Shown in pieces: positions 16,593 through 25,941 of a stretch of 55,979 nt of DNA. This stretch comes from Candidatus Omnitrophota bacterium (GTDB lineage: Bacteria; Hinthialibacterota; Hinthialibacteria; Hinthialibacterales; Hinthialibacteraceae): NCBI GenBank assembly GCA_003598175.1, contig QZKN01000191.1, positions 1 through 55,979 on the forward strand. Direction: 5' to 3'. A program made the position numbers and the translations under genes. How positions within the stretch are numbered: the first letter of the stretch is position 1; each line of letters opens with the position of its first letter. The notes under the pieces are model-generated. The model had not been told where the DNA came from. It searched no databases and saw only the letters and a program-made list of their open reading frames with translations.

Positions 16593-17582
16593 TTATCGCT
16601 TTTTTTCGTTTTCACTTCCGTCCGGCAGGTTGATCCTCTCGCGAACCACATAAATCTTCTTATTCTGGCTTTCATGATACACCCGCGTCATCAATTCGGC
16701 CAACAAACCGATCATGATGATTTGAATCCCCACCAGCGAGAAGAAAATCGCCAGCAGCAGCAGCGGATTGCGGTGCGCTTTCGCATCCACTTCCGTCAGT
16801 TTTTCGTAAAGCACAAAAAACGCGCAGATCAGTCCGGCAAAATTGAAACCCATGCCGATCGCGCCGAAAAAATGGACCGGCCGCGTCAGAAACCGGCCCA
16901 ACAAAACCAACACCGGAATGTCGAGAAACACTTTCATACTTTTCGATAACGAATACTTCGATTTTCCACCTTGCCGCGGGTGATGACGGACCTCCACTTC
17001 CCCCACTCGCGCGCCGATCCAATGCCCGTAAATGGAAATGAAACGGTGCATTTCGCCATACAGTGAAATCCCGCTGAGCACGTCGCGCCGATAGGCTTTC
17101 AAGGTGCAGCCGTGATCGTGCAGTTTCACGCCGGATATCCGTGAAATCAGCCAATTGGCAATTTTCGAAGGCAGCACCTTCGTAAAAAACGGATCCTGCC
17201 GTTTTCTGCGCCAGCCGCTGACGATGTCATACCCCTCATCCAATCGTTCGAGCAAGTTGGGAATATCCGCGGGATCATTTTGCAGGTCCGCATCCATCAA
17301 CACGACAATATCGCCCCGCGCATGATCCACCCCCGCGCGAATCGCCGCCGTCTGGCCGAAATTGCGCCGCAGCAACAATACCCGAACGGCAGGATTCCCA
17401 CTCGCCAGCTCCCGCAACTTCGCGGGCGAACCGTCCGTGCTGCCATCGTCGCAGTAAATGATCTCGTACCATCGCCCCAGCCCATTCAACACGCCGCATA
17501 GATTGTCGTGCAGCGATTGGAGATTCTCCGCTTCGTTATAAACGGGCAGAACGACGGAAATTTCGGGTATCATCTCACTCAT
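16593..17582 (-). CDS. Family 2 glycosyltransferase, polyprenyl-phosphate type (DPM1/ArnC-like)
   Basis: 329-residue membrane glycosyltransferase that in this family moves a sugar from a nucleotide to polyprenyl phosphate. The GT-A domain has SVVLPVYNEAENL, EIIYCDDGSTDGS, NFGQTAAIRAGVDHARGD and the metal-binding DADLQNDP. RHHPRQGGKSKYSLSKSMKV is the typical region before the membrane part. Two C-terminal helices follow (GAIGMGFNFAGLICAFFVLY and LLLLAIFFSLVGIQIIMIGL). AGG lies before the ATG. It is 112 bp after murJ-direction neighbours on the same strand. Confidence 0.93.
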   Translation of the reverse strand: MSEMIPEISVVLPVYNEAENLQSLHDNLCGVLNGLGRWYEIIYCDDGSTDGSPAKLRELASGNPAVRVLLLRRNFGQTAAIRAGVDHARGDIVVLMDADLQNDPADIPNLLERLDEGYDIVSGWRRKRQDPFFTKVLPSKIANWLISRISGVKLHDHGCTLKAYRRDVLSGISLYGEMHRFISIYGHWIGARVGEVEVRHHPRQGGKSKYSLSKSMKVFLDIPVLVLLGRFLTRPVHFFGAIGMGFNFAGLICAFFVLYEKLTEVDAKAHRNPLLLLAIFFSLVGIQIIMIGLLAELMTRVYHESQNKKIYVVRERINLPDGSENEKKR

Positions 17583-17693
17583 GCTGAACCTGATTGAATA
17601 AACTGTATGGAAACTAATCTACGTTGCATCTTCCCTCGGGTCAATGCGTTCCCGATCGAGCGTATCGCCGTCGTCTCGGCGGCAATGTGGGCG

Positions 17694-19316
17694 TTACTCC
17701 AGGCGCATGACTTTTTTCAGTTCCTCGCGAAACAGGAACCATCCCATCGCGCTATACGCAGCCAGACCGATCGACATGCCGATTCCGACGCGCAGCGAAT
17801 AGGTGATCAAGGTTCCCCCGGCAAAAGGACAAAGGGTTAAAAACAGGAAACAACACAACGCCATCCCCGCCGTCGCCGTCAATACCCGCAGGAGAAAGGA
17901 TAATAAAGGCCGCAGCGATAAAGCAGCCATTTTTCGTTTCAGTAAAAGAAGAAGCAATGCGCCTTGAATCGTGCTGGCGATCGCCGAAGCCAATCCCAGC
18001 GACCAGATATCGAAATAACGCACGAAAACGGCGCATAACGTGATGTTGACGACGACGGTAAACATGCCCAATTTCACCGGCGTGTGAAAATCGTGATGCG
18101 CCTGAAAGGTCTGAACCAATACCCTGACGATGGAATAGGAAAACAACCCCATGCAATATGTCACGGTAATCGCGTAAGTCAAATCCAACCAGCCATTTCT
18201 ATGAAATTCACCGTGATCGTAGATCGCGCCGACGATGTCCCGGCCCAACACCATCAATCCCACCGCCGCCGGAATCATCAGCAACATCAAATACTTGCAT
18301 ACGTGCGTGAGCGTGCGCGTCGCATCCTCGCGCCGCTGCTGCGCGATGTGTTGCGCGATGCGCGGAAACGAAGCGGTGGCCAGCGCCACGCCCACCACGC
18401 CGAGCGGAAATTGAATCAACCGAAACGCATATTGAATGGTGGAAATCCCTCCCTCGCCGTACTTGGCGGCGAAATAGGTCTGCGTGATCAACGCGTTCAC
18501 CTGATAAATGGCCAGTCCGAACGCGCTGGGCGCCAGCATTCGCAAAAACGTTTTCACCTGCGGATGAAACGGGGATACCCAGCGCGGCGGGAAATAACGG
18601 ATTTTCCAGGCGTCGGGAATCTGCGCGGCGTACTGAAACAATCCGCCGACGATCACCGCGCCCCCCAAAAACCACATCAGCGAGTTGCCGCTGTACCATC
18701 GTGCGCCGGTAAAGCAGGCGACGATCAGGCTAAGATTGAAAAACGCCGAGGCCAGCGCCGGCATGAAAAAAATACGATAAGTATTCAATACGCCCATCGA
18801 CCACGCCGACAATGCGACGAAAAAGAGAAACGGAAACATGATCTGCGTGGCCAGGACGCCCGCTTCCACCCGCCAGCCGGTTTGAATCTCCAGCGGCAGC
18901 GTGAATTCCGTCAACGACAAGCCCGGCGCGGGCAAATAGACGCGATCCGGTATGCTTCTTAAATCATTCAAAATGACAGGCACGAACCAGGGCGTCAACA
19001 AAATCGCCGCGATCACCACCGCGATCACCGCAAAGGCGAGCAAATAAAAAACGGCGAATCCCACCTCGCGCGCCTTGTTTTCTCCGTCGTTTTCGCGCAC
19101 CCGCGCCAGCAGCGGAATAAACGCGGCCGACAGCGCCCCTTCCGCGAATAACTGCCGGAACGTGCTGGGAATTTTGAATCCCGCCCAAAAAATATCCTGC
19201 CACGCTTTCGGCACGTATGCGGCGATGCAGGCATCCCGCAAGAGTCCCAAAATTCGGCTGGCAAGCGTCGCCAGACTGAAAAGAGTGGTTGAACGTAAAA
19301 GCGAATCCTGTTTCAC
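17694..19316 (-). CDS. murJ: Lipid II flippase MurJ
   Basis: Moves the peptidoglycan precursor lipid II across the inner membrane. The 540-residue protein has about 14 membrane helices; LATLASRILGLLRDACIAAY is the MurJ N-terminal signature, followed by FWAGFKIPSTFRQLFAEGAL and QYAFRLIQFPLGVVGVALAT. The start is a GTG at 19316 with a weak ribosome-binding site. A degraded second copy of its first codons lies at 20074-20130, on the far side of the toxin/antitoxin remnant. No other cell-wall gene is adjacent apart from the glycosyltransferase downstream. Confidence 0.96.
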   Translation of the reverse strand: MKQDSLLRSTTLFSLATLASRILGLLRDACIAAYVPKAWQDIFWAGFKIPSTFRQLFAEGALSAAFIPLLARVRENDGENKAREVGFAVFYLLAFAVIAVVIAAILLTPWFVPVILNDLRSIPDRVYLPAPGLSLTEFTLPLEIQTGWRVEAGVLATQIMFPFLFFVALSAWSMGVLNTYRIFFMPALASAFFNLSLIVACFTGARWYSGNSLMWFLGGAVIVGGLFQYAAQIPDAWKIRYFPPRWVSPFHPQVKTFLRMLAPSAFGLAIYQVNALITQTYFAAKYGEGGISTIQYAFRLIQFPLGVVGVALATASFPRIAQHIAQQRREDATRTLTHVCKYLMLLMIPAAVGLMVLGRDIVGAIYDHGEFHRNGWLDLTYAITVTYCMGLFSYSIVRVLVQTFQAHHDFHTPVKLGMFTVVVNITLCAVFVRYFDIWSLGLASAIASTIQGALLLLLLKRKMAALSLRPLLSFLLRVLTATAGMALCCFLFLTLCPFAGGTLITYSLRVGIGMSIGLAAYSAMGWFLFREELKKVMRLE

Positions 19317-19506
19317 AATTGCGAATAGTTTTCCGGAAATGAATTGGGCGGCGGGAATTGAATAGGTCCCGTATCCTCAGCCGAATTACACAAATCCTGA
19401 CAATCCGGTGCACGTTCCAGTTTTTTCGTAGATGGTTGGAGGGACAACGGCGGTAGTTCCAACCAATTCTGCAATCCACCACGATGGCATGGCAGGCTCC
19501 AACTGC

Positions 19507-19758
19507 TTATGAGTCGCTTTTGGATCTCGTCTCTGTTTTCCGCCTATGCCGAATGACCGGCGCCAGGGCTCTGAGCGCTTCGTTCACCGTTGCGCTGTCG
19601 GGAAATACGTCGAGAACGTCGCGTTCGATGACAACCACATTTGTACCTTTAGCGTAGCGCGTCGCGGTGACGCCGCGTACGGCGTCAGAGAAATCGTATT
19701 CCGGCCGCATCGTGTCACATTCTCTGTCCTTGTCGGCAAGATTATTTCTCTTTCTCAT
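19507..19758 (-). CDS. Antitoxin-like protein of a BrnT-type pair
   Basis: 83 residues. The core begins MRPEYDFSDAVRG, the Y-D-F-S opening seen in BrnA-like and related antitoxins, and ends NEALRALAPVIRHRRK. The ATG at 19758 has AGGAGG four bases upstream and overlaps the 3' end of the toxin pseudogene by 17 bp, the usual coupling for such pairs. A second in-frame ATG at 19710 matches the family start but has a poorer ribosome-binding site. The antitoxin frame is intact although the toxin is broken. Confidence 0.8.
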   Translation of the reverse strand: MRKRNNLADKDRECDTMRPEYDFSDAVRGVTATRYAKGTNVVVIERDVLDVFPDSATVNEALRALAPVIRHRRKTETRSKSDS

Positions 19759-20023
19759 ATTTCCTCCTCTCCGTTCGGGTCGCCCGTCTTGCGGAAATGA
19801 GCCGGGTCAGGGGTGGTCTCTCAGCGAATGCCACCACCAATGGTCTTTGGCGCACAGATTCGCCGAGCAGCAGATACCGCTACTCCTCTACGGAATGGTC
19901 GGGATCTGTCATGAGGAGCGCAAGTGGGTCGCCAAAGACAGCTGTTGCCTCCTCGAACGAGACTTTGTGTTTTCGGAGGTTTGATTTCGCCTTATCCGGA
20001 TCCCAATCGAATACGTACCCCAC
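19742..20023 (-). pseudogene. brnT: BrnT-family toxin with an in-frame stop
   Basis: Reading from a GTG at 20023 gives FDWDPDKAKSNLRKHKVSFE, then EEATAVFGDPLALLMTDPDH, characteristic of BrnT ribonuclease toxins. Codon 48 is TAG (19882-19880), after HSVEE. The frame then continues without interruption as RYLLLGESVRQRPLVVAFAE and LISARRATRTERRKYE to a TAA at 19742, for a full BrnT length of 93 codons. A single base change at the stop would restore the family consensus (E-E-x-R-Y), so this is a recent nonsense mutation or a sequencing error. The preceding AAGAG suits the GTG start. Confidence 0.85.
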
Positions 20024-20073
20024 TTTTTCTCTTCATAACCATTCGACCGCGACGAATTGTATCTTGAAATCAC

Positions 20074-20130
20074 CCATAGAGCGAGTGTCGCCGGACTGAA
20101 ACGCAAGGTGGAGCGCAAAAGGGAATCATG
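20074..20130 (-). pseudogene. Degraded copy of the murJ 5' end
   Basis: The minus strand encodes HDSLLRSTLRFSPATLALW, which aligns with residues 3-20 of MurJ (QDSLLRSTTLFSLATLASR). Nucleotides are roughly 70-75% identical by eye over 54 bp against 19254-19307. No further murJ sequence follows, so it is a fragment. Confidence 0.7.
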
Positions 20131-20173
20131 ATTCCTTGACAGAATGAAAACATCACATGATACGGAAAAATAT

Positions 20174-23100
20174 TTATTCCAAAATCCCCCAATTCGAAAT
20201 TCCCGTCTCCTCTTCCAAACGAATCGCGGCGAAAACCACCGGAGATCGCCGTCCGCTCGTATCAATCGCCTGCATATACACCGTTTTCTCTCCGTCGCCT
20301 GGCGGCAACTGCCATTCCGCCGTGGCGGCAAACGGAATCCATTCCCCCCGCATCGCCCCATCGTTCGCGATCCGCATACGCCACGATGAATCGGCGTTGG
20401 CCGCATGAATCCGCAAACGCACAACCCGATTTCGCGTCATCGCCGCGCCGTCCTCGATCATGAAAGATGCAATCACGGGACCGTCAAGCGTCTGCGGACG
20501 CGCTTCCCAATCCAAGTCCATCTCGTCGTTGTCCGCGAAGTGCTTCAACGCCAGCGTCGTCGCTTGATTTTCTAAAATCGACGCCGATTTTCCCCGCCGC
20601 CACACTCCCGCGTTCACTCCCGCGTCGTTCGCATCCGGGGCCGCATCTCCCCACGCGATTTGATCCAACACGAATTCCTTTTTCGCCTCGCCCATCGTTT
20701 CGATCGGGTACAGCGCCATGATTTCGTTCTTCCATAACGGTTCATCGACGCCCACATCATCCAACCACCAACGAACCGTCTCGCCGGCGGCAAGTTGCCG
20801 CGACGGCAAGGCAAACCAGCGATTCGCCTTCACCAAATGAATGCAATACTCGCCGGTTTCAACGCCGCCGTCGCGATAGGCGGATAGGGAAAGCGCAATC
20901 TGTTCCTGCGCGGGAGAGATGCCCGACACATCCACCTGCGACAGGCACAGACCGGCGGCAAACGCCTGTTTGGCGAAGGGCAAAATCCTGACGTCGTCCA
21001 CCACGCCCTGAAAACTGCGATTGCCGTTCAATCCGATCCACAAATTTCGTCCATTTTCCTCCATCCGCGCCCGTGAACTGCTTTCCACGATGCGGCGATT
21101 GTTGGCGTAAACGCAAACCAGTTCCTCCCGCGAATCATACGTTCCCGCGATGTGCACCCATCGGCGATTTCGCAATTGCGCTTCGATTTCCTTCCGTCCG
21201 TAATACACGCGATTTTCGATGTCGAATCGATGCGGCATAAAACCCGGCTCCATTTGATCCCAATTCCACGGTCCATATCCCAACATCAAGGTGTAATTAA
21301 ACGTATCTTCGTTGCCTTTCGTGACAATAATGGGATTGCCGGTGGAAATCACGTCCGGTCGAATCCACGCCTCCACCGTCACTGCTCCCGATAGGTTCAA
21401 CGAATCGGTGTGCGGGATTTCCACGTACGAATTGCGCCCGCTTAAATACACTCCTTTTCCCAATCGCCCATCCATTCGTGTAACGTTCCCGCGAATCGCG
21501 CCGTGATTGGCGAAATCGCTGAAATCGTTTACGGTTTCGCCCTCTTCGTTGAATGTCATGATCAATCGCGGATTCGGGTTGACGACGTGCAGCGAATATT
21601 CCTGCGTGATGCTCGCGCCGTTTCGCGTTTCCGCTTGTACGATTACATCGAATCGCCCTTCCTGAGTGGGGACGCCGGTCAATTCGCCGCTTTTCGCGTC
21701 CACCGTCAACCAGCTCGGTCCTGCGTGCAGCGAATAAGCAAAGGATTGGTATTGCCGGTAATCCACCGCTGCCGCCCGATAGAGATAGGATTCGCCCACG
21801 TTCGTCTGATAAACGGGTTTGGTGAGAAACGCCATGCCGCGTTCCCGCCCGATCCATAGCGACAGATCGGCGATTCGTTGCGCGACATAGGTTTTAAAAA
21901 AAGCGACGGAAGAGGTGTTCAACTGCAACGCATACGCCGCTTCATCGATGCGCCGATTCATGGCGCTCGACGAAAACAACGTCTCCATCAGCCCTTCGAT
22001 TTCGCGATAATACTGCGCGCCGAAGACAGGATGATTCAAAATTTTGTTGATGGCAGGAAATTTGGTGGAGCGGATGTGAGTATACAGTTTTCGATAATTC
22101 AAATCGTTGGTATTGGACGTATAATTGAAGGTTCCGTTCAAATCCCAGGCGATAACGTGAAACTGGTTCGTGCTCGGATTGTTGTACAGCACATAATTAT
22201 GGCCGTGATCGGTAAACGGCGAATCCCAATGCGCCACGCAGGCGGACACCGCCATCCAGCGTAAAAAATCATCCACGTGTAAAACCGAATACACGTTTTC
22301 GAGATAATCCGTGTCCCCTACATTCGCTTCTGACAGCACACGGCAGAAACGAATAATGTCGCTGAAATCGTCCTCTTCCTCATTTGTCTGTTTGATATAA
22401 CAGAAACGGTATAAGTCCGGATCCTCGCCGACATACCGCCAGGTCGCCTTGTTTTGCGGCGTGCGGTCCAGCGTGGTTTTGTAGAGATTGCCGCCGTCGC
22501 GGTTAAAAAACTGTTTCCGTCGCAAAAACTGTCCATCCGGATTTTCAATCGCTGTGCGATACGGCGTTCCCTGCGTCGCCAGGCCGTTGATGTGAAACCG
22601 CACCAGCTCGCTTTCCAAATTCGGCAGCCCCGCGTCTTGATACAATTGATAGCTGAGATATTCCCGCAAAATCGTGTTCACGTCCGTCCCGTTGAAATTC
22701 AAACGGCGAATGGCTCCGCGATAGAGCTGATGATGCGGGAAACGGATCTTGAAACGGCCGTTCCGCACCCGCGAACGCCCGCGATGGCGGATATGAATTT
22801 GATAATAAACCTGGTCGCCGTCATAAAACGAGGCGGGAAAATACTCATCGGTCTGATAGCGATTCAAAAACTGGGCATTGACATCCGGCAGCATCACCAC
22901 GCGCAGGATCGGCACGCGTTCGTTGGGCAGCGCCCGCTCGAACACGGTCAAGTAGGGTTGATTCCGGCCTTCTTCCGGCAATCGGGAGAGCAATCTGTCG
23001 TTGTCCTTCGCTTCGATGTAAAAATGTAAAATGGTTCCAGCCGCCGCGCCGCTGATTTCCGCGCCGTATACCCCATCGCCGTCGCTGCCGTCGCCATGTA

Positions 23101-23812
23101 GGCCGTCATCGGCCATATCAACCGATTGGTACGCGCTGCCGCCGTTCCATCCGTAATACAAGGTTACCGAATCCACGCCGCCATCCACGTCCAAAACCCG
23201 CGCGGTAACGGTAACGGTTTCATTTGGCTGCGGAATCCGCGGTGTGTGATCGACGGCGAGGATCAACGGCGGCAATGAGTCCGTATGCGCGGCGTTTTTT
23301 CTGCCGGGCGTTCCGTTTTCCGGCGACGCCGCCCATGCCGCGGGCAAGTTGGAGGGGAGCAGTGCATGTTTCCGTTCCAGCGACGCGCCGCCGCCATCCG
23401 CTTCGTCCGGCCAGGGTGAACGGTCGTCATAGGCGACGGCTTCGATCAGCTGTTGACTCGCGTCGAAAAGACGAACCGCGTCGCCGTCATTCGAAAAATT
23501 GAACAAGATGCCGGCAAGCGTCGGCGCGAATCCATACGTCTCGCGAAACAATTCTCCGTCATCGGCAATGACAAGATATTCATCGGGTCGTATCGATAAT
23601 CCGATGGGAAAAACAAAACGATGTGCATCGTTGTCATCTTGTAGCGACCAACCGGAAAGGTCGACGCTTTCTCGCCCGGCGTTATATAATTCCACGTATT
23701 CCAGGTCGCTGTCGCCGGCGTGATACATGATTTCGTTGAGAATGATCTGTCCCCACGAAAAATGACCACAAATGATGAATAATGCGATGAAAACCAACCC
23801 TCTTCTTTTCAA
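20174..23812 (-). CDS. Exported lamin-tail / CotH / LamG multidomain protein
   Basis: 1212 residues with an N-terminal signal peptide (MKRRGLVFIALFIICGHFSW). Domains in order: a lamin-tail (LTD) fold at ~22-175 with ILNEIMYHAGDSDLEYVELY and DLSGWSLQDDNDAHRFVFP; a beta-rich segment to ~300; a CotH-kinase domain at ~310-640 with IHIRHRGRSRVR, KIRFP and VIAWDLNGTFN; a cadherin-like Ig module with PSWLTVDAKSGELTGVPTQE; and a LamG domain at ~800-985 with AVTVEAWIRPDV. It ends ISNWGILE. CotH kinases phosphorylate spore-coat proteins in Bacillus; here an extracellular substrate is unknown. LTD-CotH-LamG secreted proteins recur in PVC-like bacteria. Confidence 0.9.
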   Translation of the reverse strand: MKRRGLVFIALFIICGHFSWGQIILNEIMYHAGDSDLEYVELYNAGRESVDLSGWSLQDDNDAHRFVFPIGLSIRPDEYLVIADDGELFRETYGFAPTLAGILFNFSNDGDAVRLFDASQQLIEAVAYDDRSPWPDEADGGGASLERKHALLPSNLPAAWAASPENGTPGRKNAAHTDSLPPLILAVDHTPRIPQPNETVTVTARVLDVDGGVDSVTLYYGWNGGSAYQSVDMADDGLHGDGSDGDGVYGAEISGAAAGTILHFYIEAKDNDRLLSRLPEEGRNQPYLTVFERALPNERVPILRVVMLPDVNAQFLNRYQTDEYFPASFYDGDQVYYQIHIRHRGRSRVRNGRFKIRFPHHQLYRGAIRRLNFNGTDVNTILREYLSYQLYQDAGLPNLESELVRFHINGLATQGTPYRTAIENPDGQFLRRKQFFNRDGGNLYKTTLDRTPQNKATWRYVGEDPDLYRFCYIKQTNEEEDDFSDIIRFCRVLSEANVGDTDYLENVYSVLHVDDFLRWMAVSACVAHWDSPFTDHGHNYVLYNNPSTNQFHVIAWDLNGTFNYTSNTNDLNYRKLYTHIRSTKFPAINKILNHPVFGAQYYREIEGLMETLFSSSAMNRRIDEAAYALQLNTSSVAFFKTYVAQRIADLSLWIGRERGMAFLTKPVYQTNVGESYLYRAAAVDYRQYQSFAYSLHAGPSWLTVDAKSGELTGVPTQEGRFDVIVQAETRNGASITQEYSLHVVNPNPRLIMTFNEEGETVNDFSDFANHGAIRGNVTRMDGRLGKGVYLSGRNSYVEIPHTDSLNLSGAVTVEAWIRPDVISTGNPIIVTKGNEDTFNYTLMLGYGPWNWDQMEPGFMPHRFDIENRVYYGRKEIEAQLRNRRWVHIAGTYDSREELVCVYANNRRIVESSSRARMEENGRNLWIGLNGNRSFQGVVDDVRILPFAKQAFAAGLCLSQVDVSGISPAQEQIALSLSAYRDGGVETGEYCIHLVKANRWFALPSRQLAAGETVRWWLDDVGVDEPLWKNEIMALYPIETMGEAKKEFVLDQIAWGDAAPDANDAGVNAGVWRRGKSASILENQATTLALKHFADNDEMDLDWEARPQTLDGPVIASFMIEDGAAMTRNRVVRLRIHAANADSSWRMRIANDGAMRGEWIPFAATAEWQLPPGDGEKTVYMQAIDTSGRRSPVVFAAIRLEEETGISNWGILE

Positions 23813-23899
23813 ACGAACGACTCCTTCTATTGCGTTGTTCCTTAATTATATTATAAAAGCACAAAGCAAACGAGATGCTTACTCTACCCGCACATATTT

Positions 23900-24334
23900 T
23901 TATAAATACATATCAGGCTCCTGCTCTTTCGGCGCAACGGTGAATGCGTTGGCGATGTTTTTAGGAATAACGCGGGGACGGCCGGTTTTGGCGTCGACAA
24001 AAGCCCAGTCGGTTTCGCCTTCCGCCAGAATCGTTTGGTCGCTCACGCGCACGAAGCGGTATTTTCGCAGCGAACCGACTTTGCGGATATCGGAAACCCA
24101 CGTCAGCACGGTGATAAGGTCGTTTTTGAATGTGGGACGGATATATTTAATCCAGTGCGAACGCGCCACCCAAATCGCGCCTGCTTCTTTCGTGGCTTGC
24201 GCGCATCCGGCGTCGCGAGAATGGCGAACGGCGGCGTCCTGCATCCACTGCACGTAGACGACGTTATTCACGTGCCGGTTTCCATCAACGAATTCTTTTG
24301 TAACGATAATATCGTATTGATAAATGGGTTGCAT
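23900..24334 (-). CDS. Acyl-CoA thioesterase, hotdog fold (4HBT family)
   Basis: The start at 24334 gives 144 residues, the normal single-hotdog length; an upstream in-frame start would add 48 atypical residues. DGNRHVNNVVYVQWMQDAAV is the conserved YbgC/FadM-type motif, and WIKYIRPTFKNDLITVLTW is the next strand pair. It hydrolyses acyl-CoA thioesters, chain length unknown. It is divergent from the oxidoreductase gene at 24461. Confidence 0.9.
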   Translation of the reverse strand: MQPIYQYDIIVTKEFVDGNRHVNNVVYVQWMQDAAVRHSRDAGCAQATKEAGAIWVARSHWIKYIRPTFKNDLITVLTWVSDIRKVGSLRKYRFVRVSDQTILAEGETDWAFVDAKTGRPRVIPKNIANAFTVAPKEQEPDMYL

Positions 24335-24460
24335 GTTTGATCTTCGTTCCGTTTGCTTTGCGAAAAGTCTATCGTCCTCTTTGAATATACGAAAGTATGG
24401 CAGACCGGCGCTTGTTGACTTTTTTCTTTCTACCCAACACAATGGAACCGGAGGATTATT

Positions 24461-25807
24461 ATGACAACGAAAACTCATTTGAAATCATGTGAAGAAACGA
24501 ATGTTACAACACGTTCTTCAAAAACGATCACCCGACGGCAATTCCTGCGCCGCAACGCGGGGGTGGGCGTGGGATTGCTGGTTCCCGCCATTTGGACTCC
24601 TAACGGTTTGGCCTCACCCAACGAAAGGCTGAATATTGCCGTAATCGGCGTTGGCGGGCAGGGACGTTCCAACTTGAATTCCTTGTCGCGCGAAGCGATC
24701 GTCGCGTTATGCGACGTGGACGACGAGCGGGCGGGCGACGCTTACGCAAAATTCCCCCAGGCGAAAAAATATTACGACTTTCGCAAGATGCTTGACGAGA
24801 TGGACGCGCAAATCGACGCGGTGGTGGTGAACACGCCCGATCACACGCACGCCCACGCGGCGCTGATGGCCATGCGCATGGGCAAACATTGTTACTGCGA
24901 AAAACCGATGGCGCACGCGATCGCGGAAGTGCGCGCGATGACGGAACTCGCGCGCGAAAAGAAACTGGCGACGCAGCTGGGCGTCCAACGGCATACCATC
25001 GGCAACATTCATCGTGTTGTCGAGATCGTACAGTCCGGCGCAATCGGCGAAGTGCGCGAAGTGGTTTCCTGGCAGGGCGGAAACCGGGGAATGCCCGCCA
25101 TGCCGACCGAATTTCCACCGGTTCCCGCGCATCTGCAGTGGGATTTGTGGTTGGGACCGGCTGACGAGCGGCCATACAGCCCCGCGTATTGCCCTTACAA
25201 TTGGCGATTTTGGTGGGATTTCGGCACCGGCGAAACCGGCAATTGGGGATGCCACGTGCTGGATATTCCCTTCTGGGCGTTGAAATTGGCGACTCCGACG
25301 AAAGTGTCCGCTTCGGGGCCGCCGATCGATCCGCAACGCACCTCCAAATCGATGTTCACGCGGATGGAATTCCCCGTCAGGGAAACTCTTCCACCGGTAA
25401 CATTGCATTGGTGTCACTCGGATCAACAACATCCGCTACTGAAAGAAAACAATCTGCCGAATTGGGGAAATAATCTGTTTGTCGGATCGAAAGGAATGCT
25501 GTTGTGCGATTTCAACAAACGCAAACTGTTTCCCGAAGACCGATTCGCCGATTTTGAGGAGCCCGCGAAAACGATTCCCGATTCGCCGGGATTTCATCGC
25601 GAGTGGGTCAACGCCTGCAAAGGCAGCGAGCCCGCCACCTGCAATTTCGACTATTCCGGTCCAATGACCGAAACGGTGTTATTGGGCAATCTGGCCTATC
25701 GCGTGGGGCAGGAATTTGCGTGGGATGCGAAAGCGATGAAAGCGGTCGGCTGTCCGCAAGCGGAACCGTTTATCCGCCCCACCTATCGCAAAGGTTGGCC
25801 TCTTTAA
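24461..25807 (+). CDS. Tat-exported Gfo/Idh/MocA-family oxidoreductase
   Basis: 448 residues. A twin-arginine signal TITRRQFLRRNAG at about residues 23-35 is followed by a hydrophobic stretch and ASPNERL. The Rossmann loop is LNIAVIGVGGQGRSNL, with CEKPMAHAIAEVRAM carrying the catalytic-motif lysine. GETGNWGCHVLDIPFWALKL is typical of the exported sugar-dehydrogenase group of Planctomycetes and relatives. GGAGG lies before the ATG. Likely substrate is a sugar or inositol derivative (inferred). It should travel through the TatA/TatC encoded at 10.1-11.7 kb with its NAD(P) already bound. Confidence 0.95.
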   Translation: MTTKTHLKSCEETNVTTRSSKTITRRQFLRRNAGVGVGLLVPAIWTPNGLASPNERLNIAVIGVGGQGRSNLNSLSREAIVALCDVDDERAGDAYAKFPQAKKYYDFRKMLDEMDAQIDAVVVNTPDHTHAHAALMAMRMGKHCYCEKPMAHAIAEVRAMTELAREKKLATQLGVQRHTIGNIHRVVEIVQSGAIGEVREVVSWQGGNRGMPAMPTEFPPVPAHLQWDLWLGPADERPYSPAYCPYNWRFWWDFGTGETGNWGCHVLDIPFWALKLATPTKVSASGPPIDPQRTSKSMFTRMEFPVRETLPPVTLHWCHSDQQHPLLKENNLPNWGNNLFVGSKGMLLCDFNKRKLFPEDRFADFEEPAKTIPDSPGFHREWVNACKGSEPATCNFDYSGPMTETVLLGNLAYRVGQEFAWDAKAMKAVGCPQAEPFIRPTYRKGWPL

Positions 25808-25873
25808 TATCCTATTCACTCACCTTACGTAATAGAAACGAAACCAAATGGAATTTCTTCTCCCCAACACACT

Positions 25874-25912
25874 CCGTCAACAGTGCGGAAGTATTCATCC
25901 CCCTGTTGACGG
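25874..25912. terminator. Inverted repeat between convergent genes
   Basis: CCGTCAACAG at 25874-25883 is repeated inverted as CTGTTGACGG at 25903-25912, a perfect 10-bp stem with a 19-base loop. It lies between the convergent oxidoreductase and DUF4432 genes and could be a two-way terminator or another dispersed repeat. There is no T-tract, so the role is uncertain. Confidence 0.45.
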
Positions 25913-25941
25913 GGGGATAATAGAGGGGTGCATCAGGTAAA

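Noticed and set aside
18084..18962. 292-codon plus-strand frame opposite murJ
   Set aside because: Composition (Arg, Gln, His) typical of the reverse frame of a GC-rich membrane-protein gene.
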